Source: CAZFZT01 sp964523675 (GTDB taxonomy: Bacteria; Planctomycetota; Phycisphaerae; Phycisphaerales; SM1A02). Taken from it: a DNA stretch of 58,506 bases. Position numbers and translations under genes: made by a program. Positions 1 to 6,560 of this stretch are shown in pieces; within the stretch, counting starts at the first letter, position 1; every line of letters starts with the position of its first letter. Location: positions 1 through 58,506 of the forward strand of contig CAZFZT010000012.1 of the NCBI GenBank assembly GCA_964523675.1, in the 5' to 3' direction. The notes beneath the pieces are model-generated. The model made no database searches. It had not been told where the DNA came from and was given only the letters and a program-made list of their open reading frames with translations.

Positions 1-58
1 GTAGGATATAAGTTATGGGAAGAAATCCTGGCATCCCATATGAACAGGTCTTAATCGA

Positions 59-463
59 ATGGTGCGGATTGTCAGGTCCACCAACGATGACCTACTTCGA
101 TCCCAGGCGAACGAGCGTCGGTTGAAACTGCCCGATTTTGGAGTGTTTGACTCGACCGGCGATTGCCTCGCGCTTCTCGATGCGAAGGGTCGCAGCAGCT
201 TCTGTGAGAAGGACCAACTCGAGGATTTCGTCACTTTCTACAAGGTTGCGTTGGTTTGGATTTACTCTGACCACCACTCGGCGAAAGCCCCACCATTCGA
301 ACGAGTCGAGCACGGAGCATTTCGGTACGTCCTCGGATGCGCGCCGATACGGGATTACGCGAAATTTGCAAAGCCACGCTCAGGCAGATGGGACACAATG
401 ACAGTTCCGCGAGAGTATCTTCGCCAGATAGTTCGTCCTCTGTCAGAGTTCATTTTGGCTTGA
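59..463 (+). CDS. Hypothetical protein, possibly 5'-frameshifted
   Basis: A 134-aa reading frame with ordinary codon use and no family I recognise. It is rich in charged and aromatic residues, has no signal peptide or membrane segment, and ends in PLSEFILA. The start is doubtful. No ribosome binding site precedes 59. A TAGGAT -10 box at 2-7 instead points to an ATG at 15 in a different frame, which stays open for 36 codons to a stop at 123-125 and overlaps this frame. A one-base change between about 60 and 120 would join the two into one protein of roughly 150 aa. Either this is a short intact gene starting at 59 or a frameshifted longer one. Confidence is moderate that it is coding and low on the start. 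Confidence 0.5.
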   Translation: MVRIVRSTNDDLLRSQANERRLKLPDFGVFDSTGDCLALLDAKGRSSFCEKDQLEDFVTFYKVALVWIYSDHHSAKAPPFERVEHGAFRYVLGCAPIRDYAKFAKPRSGRWDTMTVPREYLRQIVRPLSEFILA

Positions 464-513
464 GCGAAGAGACGCAATCTTGCAACATGCCCTGCCCCGG
501 GGGACGCAAGCAA

Positions 514-609
514 GGTAGGTTGGGTAGAGCAAAGCGAAACCCATCTTCTTCGCGCAGGTCACGCCGAAACGGTGGGTTTCGCTCGCTCTACTCGCTCTAC
601 CCACCCTAC
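514..609. repeat. Imperfect inverted repeat (intergenic hairpin element)
   Basis: Left arm 514-545 begins GGTAGGTTGGGTAGAGC and reads into GCGAAACCCATC. Right arm 571-609 reads GGTGGGTTTCGC and ends CTCTACCCACCCTAC. The arms pair over most of their length, with an extra CGCTCTACT-like insert in the right arm. The same GTGGGTTTCGC / CTCTACCCACC wording is a widespread intergenic repeat in unrelated bacteria. It fills the gap between the first hypothetical gene and the zinc-ribbon gene; nothing else is visible in 464-698. Confidence 0.7.
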
Positions 610-698
610 GCGCTGAACGCCGATACGCTACGACCAACCGCCCACAACAGCGACGTATGTCATTGCCGCCGCTATCGCTGCGACGCAGAGCCATGAGA

Positions 699-1016
699 TC
701 ACGAGGCGATCAAGAGTTCTGTCGGATGTTCAACCCACGGGTGTCGGCGGAAGACCAGTTCACTGGAGTCCCAGGCACAACCTCCGACGATCGCAACTAC
801 GAGTAGCCAGATGATCGGAAGGAAATCCACTGGCAGCACAAGTACACCAAGGACAGCGATCGCGATGGCCGACAGTATGGCCACCAGGACAGGACGCCCT
901 GATCGGGCGCGTTTGAGGAAAGTCTTTGGATTGGCCGGATCGAAAGCGCGCGCACACTCGGGGCACCGATGATCGGAAAGTCGCTGCAAGTCGTAGCCGC
1001 ATGCGCGACACCGCAT
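699..1016 (-). CDS. Small zinc-ribbon membrane protein
   Basis: A 105-aa protein with an N-terminal four-cysteine zinc ribbon (C3-x2-C6 in MRCRACGYDL, C18-x2-C21 in CPEC), a short linker and two closely spaced hydrophobic segments (about residues 42-60 and 64-82). The MRCxxCGYDL opening is, from general knowledge, a recurrent N-terminus of small planctomycete membrane proteins of unknown function. The start is supported by a TACAAT box six bases upstream with no ribosome binding site, so the mRNA is probably leaderless. A truncated copy of the same opening, with the same promoter spacing, lies at 4333. The ribbon probably faces the cytoplasm; its ligand or partner is unknown. Confidence 0.75.
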   Translation of the reverse strand: MRCRACGYDLQRLSDHRCPECARAFDPANPKTFLKRARSGRPVLVAILSAIAIAVLGVLVLPVDFLPIIWLLVVAIVGGCAWDSSELVFRRHPWVEHPTELLIAS

Positions 1017-1022
1017 ATCGTC

Positions 1023-1028
1023 ATTGTA
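1023..1028 (-). promoter_or_regulatory. -10 box TACAAT, leaderless start of the zinc-ribbon gene
   Basis: On the minus strand TACAAT is followed by six bases (GACGAT) and then the ATG at 1016. Transcription would begin at or within a base or two of the start codon. Confidence 0.6.
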
Positions 1029-1190
1029 CGTGTGGATACTGCGTCACAGCATTCGTAAAGCGTTCAACGCGTCCAACCGCTACACCGCACGAGTCAACTT
1101 TCGCCGCAAACACTCGTGCGCCTCGCGTGATTCTTACTAGAGGCGCCAGAGTTTCGGGCGCCACGCGAGACCTTCGTTTGCCTGCCAAGA

Positions 1191-1227
1191 CTCCCGGAAG
1201 CCGGCCGAAACTTCCGGAAGCCGGGCG
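1191..1227. repeat. Two-copy 20-bp direct repeat
   Basis: CTCCCGGAAGCCGGCCG at 1191-1207 is repeated as CTTCCGGAAGCCGGGCG at 1211-1227, a 20-bp period. Each copy contains the short palindrome CCGG-AA-GCCGG. It lies in the gap between the zinc-ribbon gene and the GNAT gene. Upstream at 1141-1161 GGCGCC also occurs twice. Function unknown. Confidence 0.55.
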
Positions 1228-1286
1228 TAGCCATTGCAAATAGAATAGCGGTGTCGCGGTCGGTTCATCGGAATGTCTCACCAAGA

Positions 1287-1805
1287 ATGGCACAGCACAT
1301 AATGCGTGAAGAGTCCCCGGCCGGGCCGCCCGTCAGCATCGAGCGCATCTCCTGCTGCACCGATGAAGTGCGCGAGTTGATCGAGGAACTGGACCGCGAG
1401 CTTGCAGTGCATTACTCGGCGGAGCAGCGGCATGGGCTGTCGCTTGATGCGATTGTGCAGCCGCCCATGCGGTTCTTCATCGCCCGTTCAGGTGGGGCAG
1501 CTGCGGGGTGCGGCGGCGTTGCCCTCTTTGCGGAGTTCGGCGAGGTGAAGCGCATGTATGTGCGGCCGGCGGCGCGCGGCAGGGGCGTGGCTGATGCGAT
1601 TCTTGCTGCGCTGACGAATGAAGCGATCGGCGCGGGGCTGCCCGTGCTGCGACTGGAGACGGGCGTTCATCAGCGGGCGGCCATTCGCTTTTACGAGCGC
1701 GCGGGCTTTGGGCCGTGCAGCGCGTTTGAGCCGTACGCGTCGATGCAGCCGCACGAGGTGGAGACGAGCGTGTTCCTTGAGAAGCGAATCGGCGCGGCGG
1801 GGTGA
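1287..1805 (+). CDS. GNAT-family N-acetyltransferase
   Basis: About 172 aa with a GNAT fold, expected to move an acetyl group from acetyl-CoA to an amine. Visible features are the beta4 strand EVKRMYVRP, the acetyl-CoA pyrophosphate loop AARGRGVADAIL (Q/RxxGxG/A type), the LPVLRLETG strand and the typical AIRFYERAGF motif where the tyrosine often acts as general acid. The fold resembles YjgM/PhnO-like small acetyltransferases; the substrate cannot be told. Starts at GTG 1251, ATG 1287 and ATG 1302 are all in frame. A TAGAAT box at 1241-1246 would put transcription near 1253, which excludes 1251 and favours 1287 or 1302. It stands alone, convergent with the DUF1294 gene. Confidence 0.85.
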   Translation: MAQHIMREESPAGPPVSIERISCCTDEVRELIEELDRELAVHYSAEQRHGLSLDAIVQPPMRFFIARSGGAAAGCGGVALFAEFGEVKRMYVRPAARGRGVADAILAALTNEAIGAGLPVLRLETGVHQRAAIRFYERAGFGPCSAFEPYASMQPHEVETSVFLEKRIGAAG

Positions 1806-1857
1806 GAAGGCGGCTGGCGCAGCGTTGGCTCGCGCGGCTGGAGCGACCTTGAGAGAA

Positions 1858-2145
1858 TCAACGAGCGTTCCAGAGTACATAGCCCCAGATTGCGAGGTGG
1901 GCGAGCACGATGAGTGCGAGGACGATGCGGTACGAGACCTTGCGTGATTTCTGGCGGAGCAGGCGCTGGCCGAGGATGGAGCCGGGCCAGCCGCCGAGGA
2001 GTTCGAGCGCGTGGAGTGTGGATTCGCGTGTGCGCCAGCCGCCGCGCCGGGCAGCGCGCTTGTCGCGCCACATCGTGATGAGCGTGACGATGGAGAGCGC
2101 GAGGTACCAGAGCGCGATGAAGGTGAGCGTGCGAGGTTCGAGCAT
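1858..2145 (-). CDS. DUF1294 small membrane protein
   Basis: A 95-aa protein matching DUF1294: an N-terminal membrane segment (LTFIALWYLALSIVTLITM), then DKRAA...WRTRESTLHALELLGGWPGSI, the hallmark DK and GGWPG motifs, then a lysine-rich RQKSRKVSYR loop and a second membrane segment. The domain is often fused to cold-shock proteins elsewhere but stands alone here. Function unknown. The open frame continues upstream to 2301, but that part reads through the REP element at 2198-2274, so the ATG at 2145 was chosen. Confidence 0.85.
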   Translation of the reverse strand: MLEPRTLTFIALWYLALSIVTLITMWRDKRAARRGGWRTRESTLHALELLGGWPGSILGQRLLRQKSRKVSYRIVLALIVLAHLAIWGYVLWNAR

Positions 2146-2197
2146 GATGCGGGGGCGGGCGGTGCAGGCGGGTTCGCCGTTTGTTTCAGTTGCGTAA

Positions 2198-2274
2198 GCG
2201 CGAAACCGCAAGCGTGGGTGCGGCGGCGTTGGTGAATCCTGTTTCGATTGATGACTCGCTTGCGGTTTCGCGCT
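2198..2274. repeat. REP-like palindromic repeat, left copy
   Basis: Left arm GCGCGAAACCGCAAGCG (2198-2214) pairs with right arm CGCTTGCGGTTTCGCG (2257-2272) across a roughly 42-bp spacer containing TTTCGATTGATGACT. A second copy in the same orientation lies at 2879-2957 on the other side of the RAYT transposase gene, with most spacer bases also conserved. Paired inverted REPs around a RAYT gene are the usual arrangement for this transposase class. Confidence 0.85.
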
Positions 2275-2857
2275 CAGCGTGCGGCGCCGCTGAGATCCCA
2301 CCCGTCATACAGCGTCACGAACGAATGTCGCTGCATGGGTAAACGGTACGGCACGGGATTCCGTTCAATGTAACGAATCGTGCGCTCGATATCGCTTCTT
2401 GTATTGAGGAACACCTTCCAGCCCGGGCCGCCTTAGACCGCTCGCGCGGCAACATGCCGTGCTCGATCAACTCCACCCGGCTGTCTTCCTGAAGATATTC
2501 GATCATCTGCTCCGCCTTGTCGCGGTGCTTGCGGATCAGCAGGTGCACGTGGTCGGGCATGACGGCACAGGCATAGCAGGTGTAGCGGCGAACGCGGATG
2601 GTTCGCGCGAAACCGCAAGCGATCAAGGCGCGTTCATCTTGATTAATCGTGCGCAGTTCGTGTTTGAGTTTGCTGCGCGCTTGTTCATAGAACGCGCGGA
2701 TCTCTGCACTGTTTGGTTGGATGCGTTTGCGGCCGTGATGGAGTTCGCCGAGGTCGGCGATGATGTCGTTGCGGATAAGGTGCGAGCAACTGCCGCGCGG
2801 GTCGTTGGGCAGCCACCAGCCGTAGGCGGTGAAGATGAGGTGGTAGCCGATGACCAT
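2274..2857 (-). pseudogene. REP-associated tyrosine transposase (RAYT), frameshifted
   Basis: A Y1/HUH single-strand transposase of the RAYT group. The N-terminus has YHLIFTAYGWWLPNDPRGS, and MPDHVHLLI carries the HUH metal-binding motif that cuts single-stranded DNA with a tyrosine. The C-terminus expected of the family (WKVFLNTRSDIERTIRYIERNPV, here broken for length: WKVFLNTRSD then IERTIRYIERNP) is present but in another frame. The reading frame slips by one base at about 2428-2438, so translation in the first frame runs to an unrelated tail ending at 2315. The reconstructed stop is at 2274-2276, inside the left REP. A third REP core (CGCGAAACCGCAAGCG, 2606-2621) lies inside the gene. TACAAT at 2864-2869 is six bases before the ATG. 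The break may be real decay or an assembly error. Confidence 0.85.
2606..2621. repeat. REP core inside the transposase gene
   Basis: The 16-bp core CGCGAAACCGCAAGCG, identical to the left arms of both flanking REPs, is embedded in the transposase coding sequence, where it encodes residues reading ACGFAR on the minus strand. Confidence 0.7.
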
Positions 2858-2863
2858 GCGGTC

Positions 2864-2869
2864 ATTGTA
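2864..2869 (-). promoter_or_regulatory. -10 box TACAAT, leaderless start of the RAYT gene
   Basis: Minus-strand TACAAT is followed by GACCGC and the ATG at 2857, the same six-base spacing seen at other starts in this window. Confidence 0.55.
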
Positions 2870-2878
2870 ACTTTTGGG

Positions 2879-2957
2879 CGCGCGAAACCGCAAGCGTGGG
2901 GCGCGGCGGGGTTGATGAATGCCATTTCGATTGATGACTCGCTTGCGGCTTCGCGCT
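2879..2957. repeat. REP-like palindromic repeat, right copy
   Basis: Left arm GCGCGAAACCGCAAGCG followed about 43 bp later by right arm CGCTTGCGGCTTCGCG (2940-2955). The spacer again contains TTTCGATTGATGACT. It is a direct repeat of 2198-2274 and lies just upstream of the RAYT promoter, so the gene is bracketed by REPs. Confidence 0.85.
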
Positions 2958-2962
2958 TTGAT

Positions 2963-4165
2963 TCAGGCAGTTGCGACTGGTGCGTTCGCACTCACCTTGC
3001 GCGCGACTTCCTCAGCGACTTCCATTGTCGAATTCGCGCCGCCTTCACCGGCGCGCACGCCGCGCACATCATAAGTGGCGACCTTGCCTTCCTTGATGAC
3101 TGCTGCGATGGCGCTTTCGAGGCGGGTTGCCATGTCGCGCGCTTCGGGATCGTTGCGCGGCTCTTCGCCGAGCCAGTCGAACATGAGTTTGACAGTCAGC
3201 AGCATGGCCATGGGATTGACGACGTTCTTGCCTGCGTACTTCGGCGCGCTGCCGTGCGTTGGCTCGAAGACCGCGTAGGTGTCGCCGATGTTGGCTGCGG
3301 AAGCGAAGCCGAGGCCGCCGACGAGGCCGGCGGAGAGGTCGGAGATGATGTCGCCGAACATGTTCTCCGCGACGAGCACATCGTAGTTCTGCGGATTCTT
3401 GATCATCCACATGCAGATGGCGTCGATGTTGGCGTCGTCCGCTTGAATGTCCGGGTACTTCTTCGCAACATCATAGAAGCAGCGCATCATCAGGCCGCCG
3501 GTTTCGCGCAGCACGTTGGGCTTTTCAACGAGCGTGACGCGCTTGCGGCCGTGCTTCTTGGCATACTCGAACGCCTGCGTGCAGATGGAGGTGCAGCCCT
3601 GTGTGGAGACGATGCGCGAGGAGAGTGCGACGTTCTCAAGGCCCTTCTCCTTCCATTTCTTCATGCGATCCGGATGGCCGACTTCGGGATCGGCAAGTGC
3701 AGCCCAGATCTTCTCGGGCAGCGGATGCCATTCGACGCCGCCGTACATGCCTTCGGTGTTCTCGCGGAAGACGACCTGGTCGATGTCATCGCGATAGTTG
3801 AGCGGGTTGCCGGGATACGCCTTGCACGGCCGGAGGTTGGTGTGCAGGTTGAAGAGTTGGCGAAGTTTGACGATGGGGGAGAAGTAGTTTAGCCCTTTGC
3901 CTTGAAGATGCGGCGCGAGTTCCTTCTTGGCGTCCGCGTTGGGTTTGCTGGTGATCGCGCCGAAGAGGGCGCAGTCGGTCTGCTTGAGGATGTCGATGGT
4001 GCGATCGGGCAGCGGGTTGCCTTCGTTGACCCAGTACTCCCAGCCGATGTCGGCGGGGATGTACTCGGCGTCGAAGTTCATGGCGTCGAGCACGAGGCGG
4101 GCGGCTTCCATGACGTCGTTTCCAACGCCGTCGCCGGGCATCCAGGCAATTTTGTACTTGGGCAT
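2963..4165 (-). CDS. Isocitrate/isopropylmalate dehydrogenase family protein
   Basis: A 400-aa metal- and NAD(P)-dependent decarboxylating dehydrogenase. Visible are the N-terminal PGDGVGNDV, the substrate-binding RENTEGMYGGVEW, the conserved LVEKPN lysine region, the metal ligands in NYDVLVAENMFGDIISD, and the cofactor loop FEPTHGSAPKYAGKNVVNPMA. The family includes isocitrate, 3-isopropylmalate, homoisocitrate and tartrate dehydrogenases. The sequence alone does not settle the substrate, although the length and LRPCKAYPGNPL fit an NAD-type isocitrate dehydrogenase. A fused aconitase-family enzyme at 48317 would supply isocitrate or homoisocitrate but is 44 kb away. An AAAGG-like ribosome binding site precedes the ATG. 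Confidence 0.9.
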   Translation of the reverse strand: MPKYKIAWMPGDGVGNDVMEAARLVLDAMNFDAEYIPADIGWEYWVNEGNPLPDRTIDILKQTDCALFGAITSKPNADAKKELAPHLQGKGLNYFSPIVKLRQLFNLHTNLRPCKAYPGNPLNYRDDIDQVVFRENTEGMYGGVEWHPLPEKIWAALADPEVGHPDRMKKWKEKGLENVALSSRIVSTQGCTSICTQAFEYAKKHGRKRVTLVEKPNVLRETGGLMMRCFYDVAKKYPDIQADDANIDAICMWMIKNPQNYDVLVAENMFGDIISDLSAGLVGGLGFASAANIGDTYAVFEPTHGSAPKYAGKNVVNPMAMLLTVKLMFDWLGEEPRNDPEARDMATRLESAIAAVIKEGKVATYDVRGVRAGEGGANSTMEVAEEVARKVSANAPVATA

Positions 4166-4195
4166 GAGAGACCTTTAGAGATAATTCACCAAAGA

Positions 4196-4238
4196 GCAGA
4201 TTCACCACAGAGGCACAGAGAGCACAGAGGAGGGCTTT
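4196..4238. repeat. Dispersed CACAGAG-type repeat
   Basis: The stretch reads as degenerate CACAGAGG/CACAGAGA units (TTCACCACAGAGGCACAGAG and onward). The same wording occurs in intergenic DNA of many bacteria. It lies upstream of the dehydrogenase gene and resembles in style the octamer arrays elsewhere in this window. Confidence 0.5.
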
Positions 4239-4332
4239 TGATTTGGCAATAGTGACGGCGACGTGCTGCCGGCTCCTCCGAGCGGCGCAGTATAGCGTGG
4301 TGGCTGCGTGCTGCATCAGGTAGGATTCCGAT

Positions 4333-4371
4333 ATGCGCTGCACCGCCTGCGGCTATGACCTGAGCCGCTGA
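4333..4371 (+). pseudogene. Truncated zinc-ribbon gene: promoter plus 12 codons
   Basis: ATG at 4333 opens a 12-codon frame reading MRCTACGYDLSR then TGA. This is the N-terminal half of the zinc ribbon seen in the gene at 699-1016. The upstream region is preserved too: TAGGAT at 4321-4326, then six bases ending CGAT before the ATG, against TACAAT-GACGAT-ATG in the full gene. Either this is a decayed paralogue that kept its promoter and first exon-like block, or it is a short CxxC peptide gene. The rest of 4372-4470 shows no gene. Confidence 0.6.
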
Positions 4372-4470
4372 TGTACTGTTGCATGTTCATTGCAGCGGTG
4401 CGCGACCCGGGCCGCCTTCGCTTGCGCGACTCTGGCCCGGCTTGTGTGTTTGATCTCCCCCCGGTCGAAG

Positions 4471-4545
4471 CGCGCCCGGCAGGACTCGAACCTGCGACCT
4501 GCGGTTTAGGAAACCGCCGCTCTATCCTGGCTGAGCTACGAGCGC
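4471..4545 (-). tRNA. tRNA-Arg (anticodon CCT)
   Basis: Read on the minus strand it begins GCGCTCGTAGCTCAG and ends GGTTCGAGTCCTGCCGGGCGC (last 74 nt plus a G discriminator). The acceptor stem GCGCTCG/CGGGCGC pairs with one G-T. The anticodon stem GCGGT/ACCGC closes loop TTCCTAA, giving anticodon CCT, which reads AGG. CCA is not encoded. Confidence 0.95.
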
Positions 4546-4590
4546 GTTGGTGGCGTGGAGCGGCCGCGTGCTGGCGGCGTCTCGCACGGC

Positions 4591-4596
4591 ATTATA
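4591..4596 (-). promoter_or_regulatory. -10 box TATAAT upstream of tRNA-Arg(CCT)
   Basis: A perfect TATAAT on the minus strand lies 45 bp before the tRNA 5' end, just past the stop of the DUF1573 gene. It would give a tRNA precursor with a roughly 40-nt leader. Confidence 0.5.
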
Positions 4597-4601
4597 GAGC
4601 G

Positions 4602-5108
4602 TCACTCTTCGACAGCCGTTCGCTGCACGGTGAATACAGCGGGATCTTCGTAGCCGGAGAACATGACGTTCACACTGAACGTGCCAAGCCCCGGGCGGCT
4701 GAGCGAATCAATCTGAAGGGGGACGGTAACTCCCGTTCCCGGCTGAATAATGACCGGAGCGAGATCGATCTTGACGCAAGGGCAGCTAGGCCGGGCGGTC
4801 TGCACCCGTAGCGGGGCTGAGCCCGTATTGCGCATCACCACGGACCCGGCGCGCGTGGTGTTGAGCGGTATTTCGCCAAAGTCAAAGGAGGGCGGGTCGA
4901 ACGCGACCGGCGGCGGGCCGGCAATGACTGCTGGAGCGGGCTGCTCGGCCTCGCCAGGATTCTCAAGAAGCAGATACAAGGCGATACCCGCGAGCGCGAG
5001 GAACATCAGAAGCAGCGGTGCGACCCGCCGAAGCATCGGCGATGCTTGCTCGGCCGCTGCGCCGGGTGTGCGAGATGTCGAGCGTCGTTTGGTGTTCCTG
5101 GCAGCCAT
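4602..5108 (-). CDS. Membrane-anchored DUF1573 protein
   Basis: A 168-aa protein. A basic N-terminal cytoplasmic stretch of about 28 residues precedes one membrane segment (VAPLLLMFLALAGIALYLLL). The rest is a periplasmic DUF1573 domain: PPSFDFGEIPLNTTRAGSV, MRNTGSAPLRV and the signature SCPCVKID. DUF1573 is an Ig-like beta-sandwich that is very common in Planctomycetes and Bacteroidetes; its role is unknown. The two cysteines of CPC could be redox-active or bind metal. The ATG has TATAGT at 5116-5121 seven bases upstream and no ribosome binding site. Confidence 0.85.
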   Translation of the reverse strand: MAARNTKRRSTSRTPGAAAEQASPMLRRVAPLLLMFLALAGIALYLLLENPGEAEQPAPAVIAGPPPVAFDPPSFDFGEIPLNTTRAGSVVMRNTGSAPLRVQTARPSCPCVKIDLAPVIIQPGTGVTVPLQIDSLSRPGLGTFSVNVMFSGYEDPAVFTVQRTAVEE

Positions 5109-5115
5109 GATGAAA

Positions 5116-5121
5116 ACTATA
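5116..5121 (-). promoter_or_regulatory. -10 box TATAGT, leaderless start of the DUF1573 gene
   Basis: Minus-strand TATAGT, then TTTCATC, then the ATG at 5108. Confidence 0.6.
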
Positions 5122-5152
5122 AGCAGCGGACGAGTAGGTGAGCGGGCGTTTC

Positions 5153-5190
5153 ACAAAAAACGACAGGCCGCTGAGGGCAGCGGCCTGTCG
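5153..5190 (-). terminator. Rho-independent terminator after the ClpP-like pair
   Basis: A perfect 13-bp stem, CGACAGGCCGCTG (5161-5173) with CAGCGGCCTGTCG (5178-5190), closes a 4-nt loop. On the minus strand it is followed by six T (5155-5160). It lies 28 bp past the stop of the gene at 5218-6492, so it ends the transcript of that gene and probably of its upstream partner. Confidence 0.92.
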
Positions 5191-5217
5191 GATAATCTCA
5201 GCCGCGGAAAGGCGGCA

Positions 5218-6492
5218 TCAGCGACGTCGATTGAGGTCAGCGATCTGCTTCTCGATTTCGCGAATCATGCGCCTGAGTCCTTCAAGGTTCTCACGCGGCA
5301 CATCAATCCGCTCATACCATTTGATCATCTCTTCAAGTTGCCGTTTCTGATAACCGAGTTGAGCGATTGCGTCGCGGCCTTGCGGATTCGCGTAGCGAAA
5401 CTCCGCGAGGCGAATCTTCTCCTGGGCGTCCTCCACGGTTCTCATCCAGGACTCGTGTATACGACGGCCGACATCATTCACCTCGCGCCATTCCGGGAAG
5501 TTCAGCAGCTTGGCGAGGTCTTCATAGGTGTCTGCGACGCCTTGCGCGAAGTTGGAGTGAATCGCATTTTGTGAGTTGAAGACGAGGTTCTCTCCTTTGC
5601 GGGACAGGATGTACTGACCGCTCAGATCGGGATGCCATGTGACGCGGCCGGTTTCGGGATCTTTGTCGTAGGAGAGTTCGCGGTCCGCGAGAATCATCGT
5701 GTGCGCGATGATCGCGGGCCGGCCGGCCTTCTCGAACCATTCGCCGATGAACTGTGCATTGCGATTTTGAAGCCGCTCGCCCACGGACTGTCCGCCGGAA
5801 TGCATGGTGATCGCGCCGAGGGCTCCTTCAGTCGCGAAGTAGATTTCGTGGCAGTTGGCGGCGGTTGCCGCACCGGCGGAGATGGCTTGACGAATCCATG
5901 CAATGATGCGGTGGCGCTTGTTGCCGTCTTGGATCGTCTCGGCGATCTTCTGCATTTCGGCGACGGATCCGCCGGGGGAGTCGATATCAAGAATGATGAT
6001 CTGGCCCCGGCCGTGCTTGTCCGCTTCCTCGATGATTGCCTTGATTTCGTGGTGGCGTGCCTCCATCCCGACGCCGCCCTTCCAGGGGAGATAGAAGACG
6101 CCTTTGAAACCATCATCATTGCTGGTCGCGTTCTTGGTCGTGCTTCCGGCGTTGGTTGAGCTGCGCGAGACTTCCTTTTGCTCCGTTTGCGCAGGTGCGG
6201 TTGTCACCGCTTCAATGGAAATGATGTCGCCGTTCGCGATGGTACGTGCCCGCAATTCGCCGATGATCTTGGTCTTGATCTGAATCCAGCCATTGCCGGT
6301 GGCGATGAGCTCACCGACGTACTCGACCTGCGATCGGTTTTCGCGCACGACGAGTTTGACTTGCTGGCCGACCTCGCCGCGCCATCGGGTTCCGTCATTC
6401 AAGCGGAGTTCCACACTCTGGGCGGCCGCGATGGAGGCCATAGCGCCGATGAAGAGCGTGCAGAGCAGAATGGAAAAACTTCGGATGTGCAT
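5218..6492 (-). CDS. Secreted ClpP/NfeD-like serine protease
   Basis: About 424 aa from the ATG at 6492 (GAGG-type ribosome binding site). A signal peptide (FSILLCTLFIGAMASIAAAQ) is followed by a small beta-rich domain (residues 22-90, VELRLNDGTRWRGEV), a serine/threonine-rich linker and a ClpP/crotonase-fold domain. In it, ILDIDSPGGSV is the oxyanion-loop motif of NfeD/SppA-type proteases and AISAGAATAA holds the candidate nucleophile serine. The helical C-terminal tail (QKRQLEEMIKWYERI) is probably coiled coil. It is expected to cut membrane or envelope proteins outside the cytoplasmic membrane; no membrane anchor other than the signal peptide is seen. The adjacent upstream gene is a diverged paralogue. 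Confidence 0.8.
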   Translation of the reverse strand: MHIRSFSILLCTLFIGAMASIAAAQSVELRLNDGTRWRGEVGQQVKLVVRENRSQVEYVGELIATGNGWIQIKTKIIGELRARTIANGDIISIEAVTTAPAQTEQKEVSRSSTNAGSTTKNATSNDDGFKGVFYLPWKGGVGMEARHHEIKAIIEEADKHGRGQIIILDIDSPGGSVAEMQKIAETIQDGNKRHRIIAWIRQAISAGAATAANCHEIYFATEGALGAITMHSGGQSVGERLQNRNAQFIGEWFEKAGRPAIIAHTMILADRELSYDKDPETGRVTWHPDLSGQYILSRKGENLVFNSQNAIHSNFAQGVADTYEDLAKLLNFPEWREVNDVGRRIHESWMRTVEDAQEKIRLAEFRYANPQGRDAIAQLGYQKRQLEEMIKWYERIDVPRENLEGLRRMIREIEKQIADLNRRR

Positions 6493-6560
6493 AGGAAACC
6501 TCGGGTGAGTCGATTGCGTTAGGTCGTCAGGAGTGTTCGAGCTTCTTGTCAAGGGTCGGG

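Noticed and set aside
2459..3892. Long plus-strand open frame (477 codons)
   Set aside because: It is antisense to the RAYT transposase and the dehydrogenase, which have clear motifs; GC-rich DNA leaves the opposite strand open.
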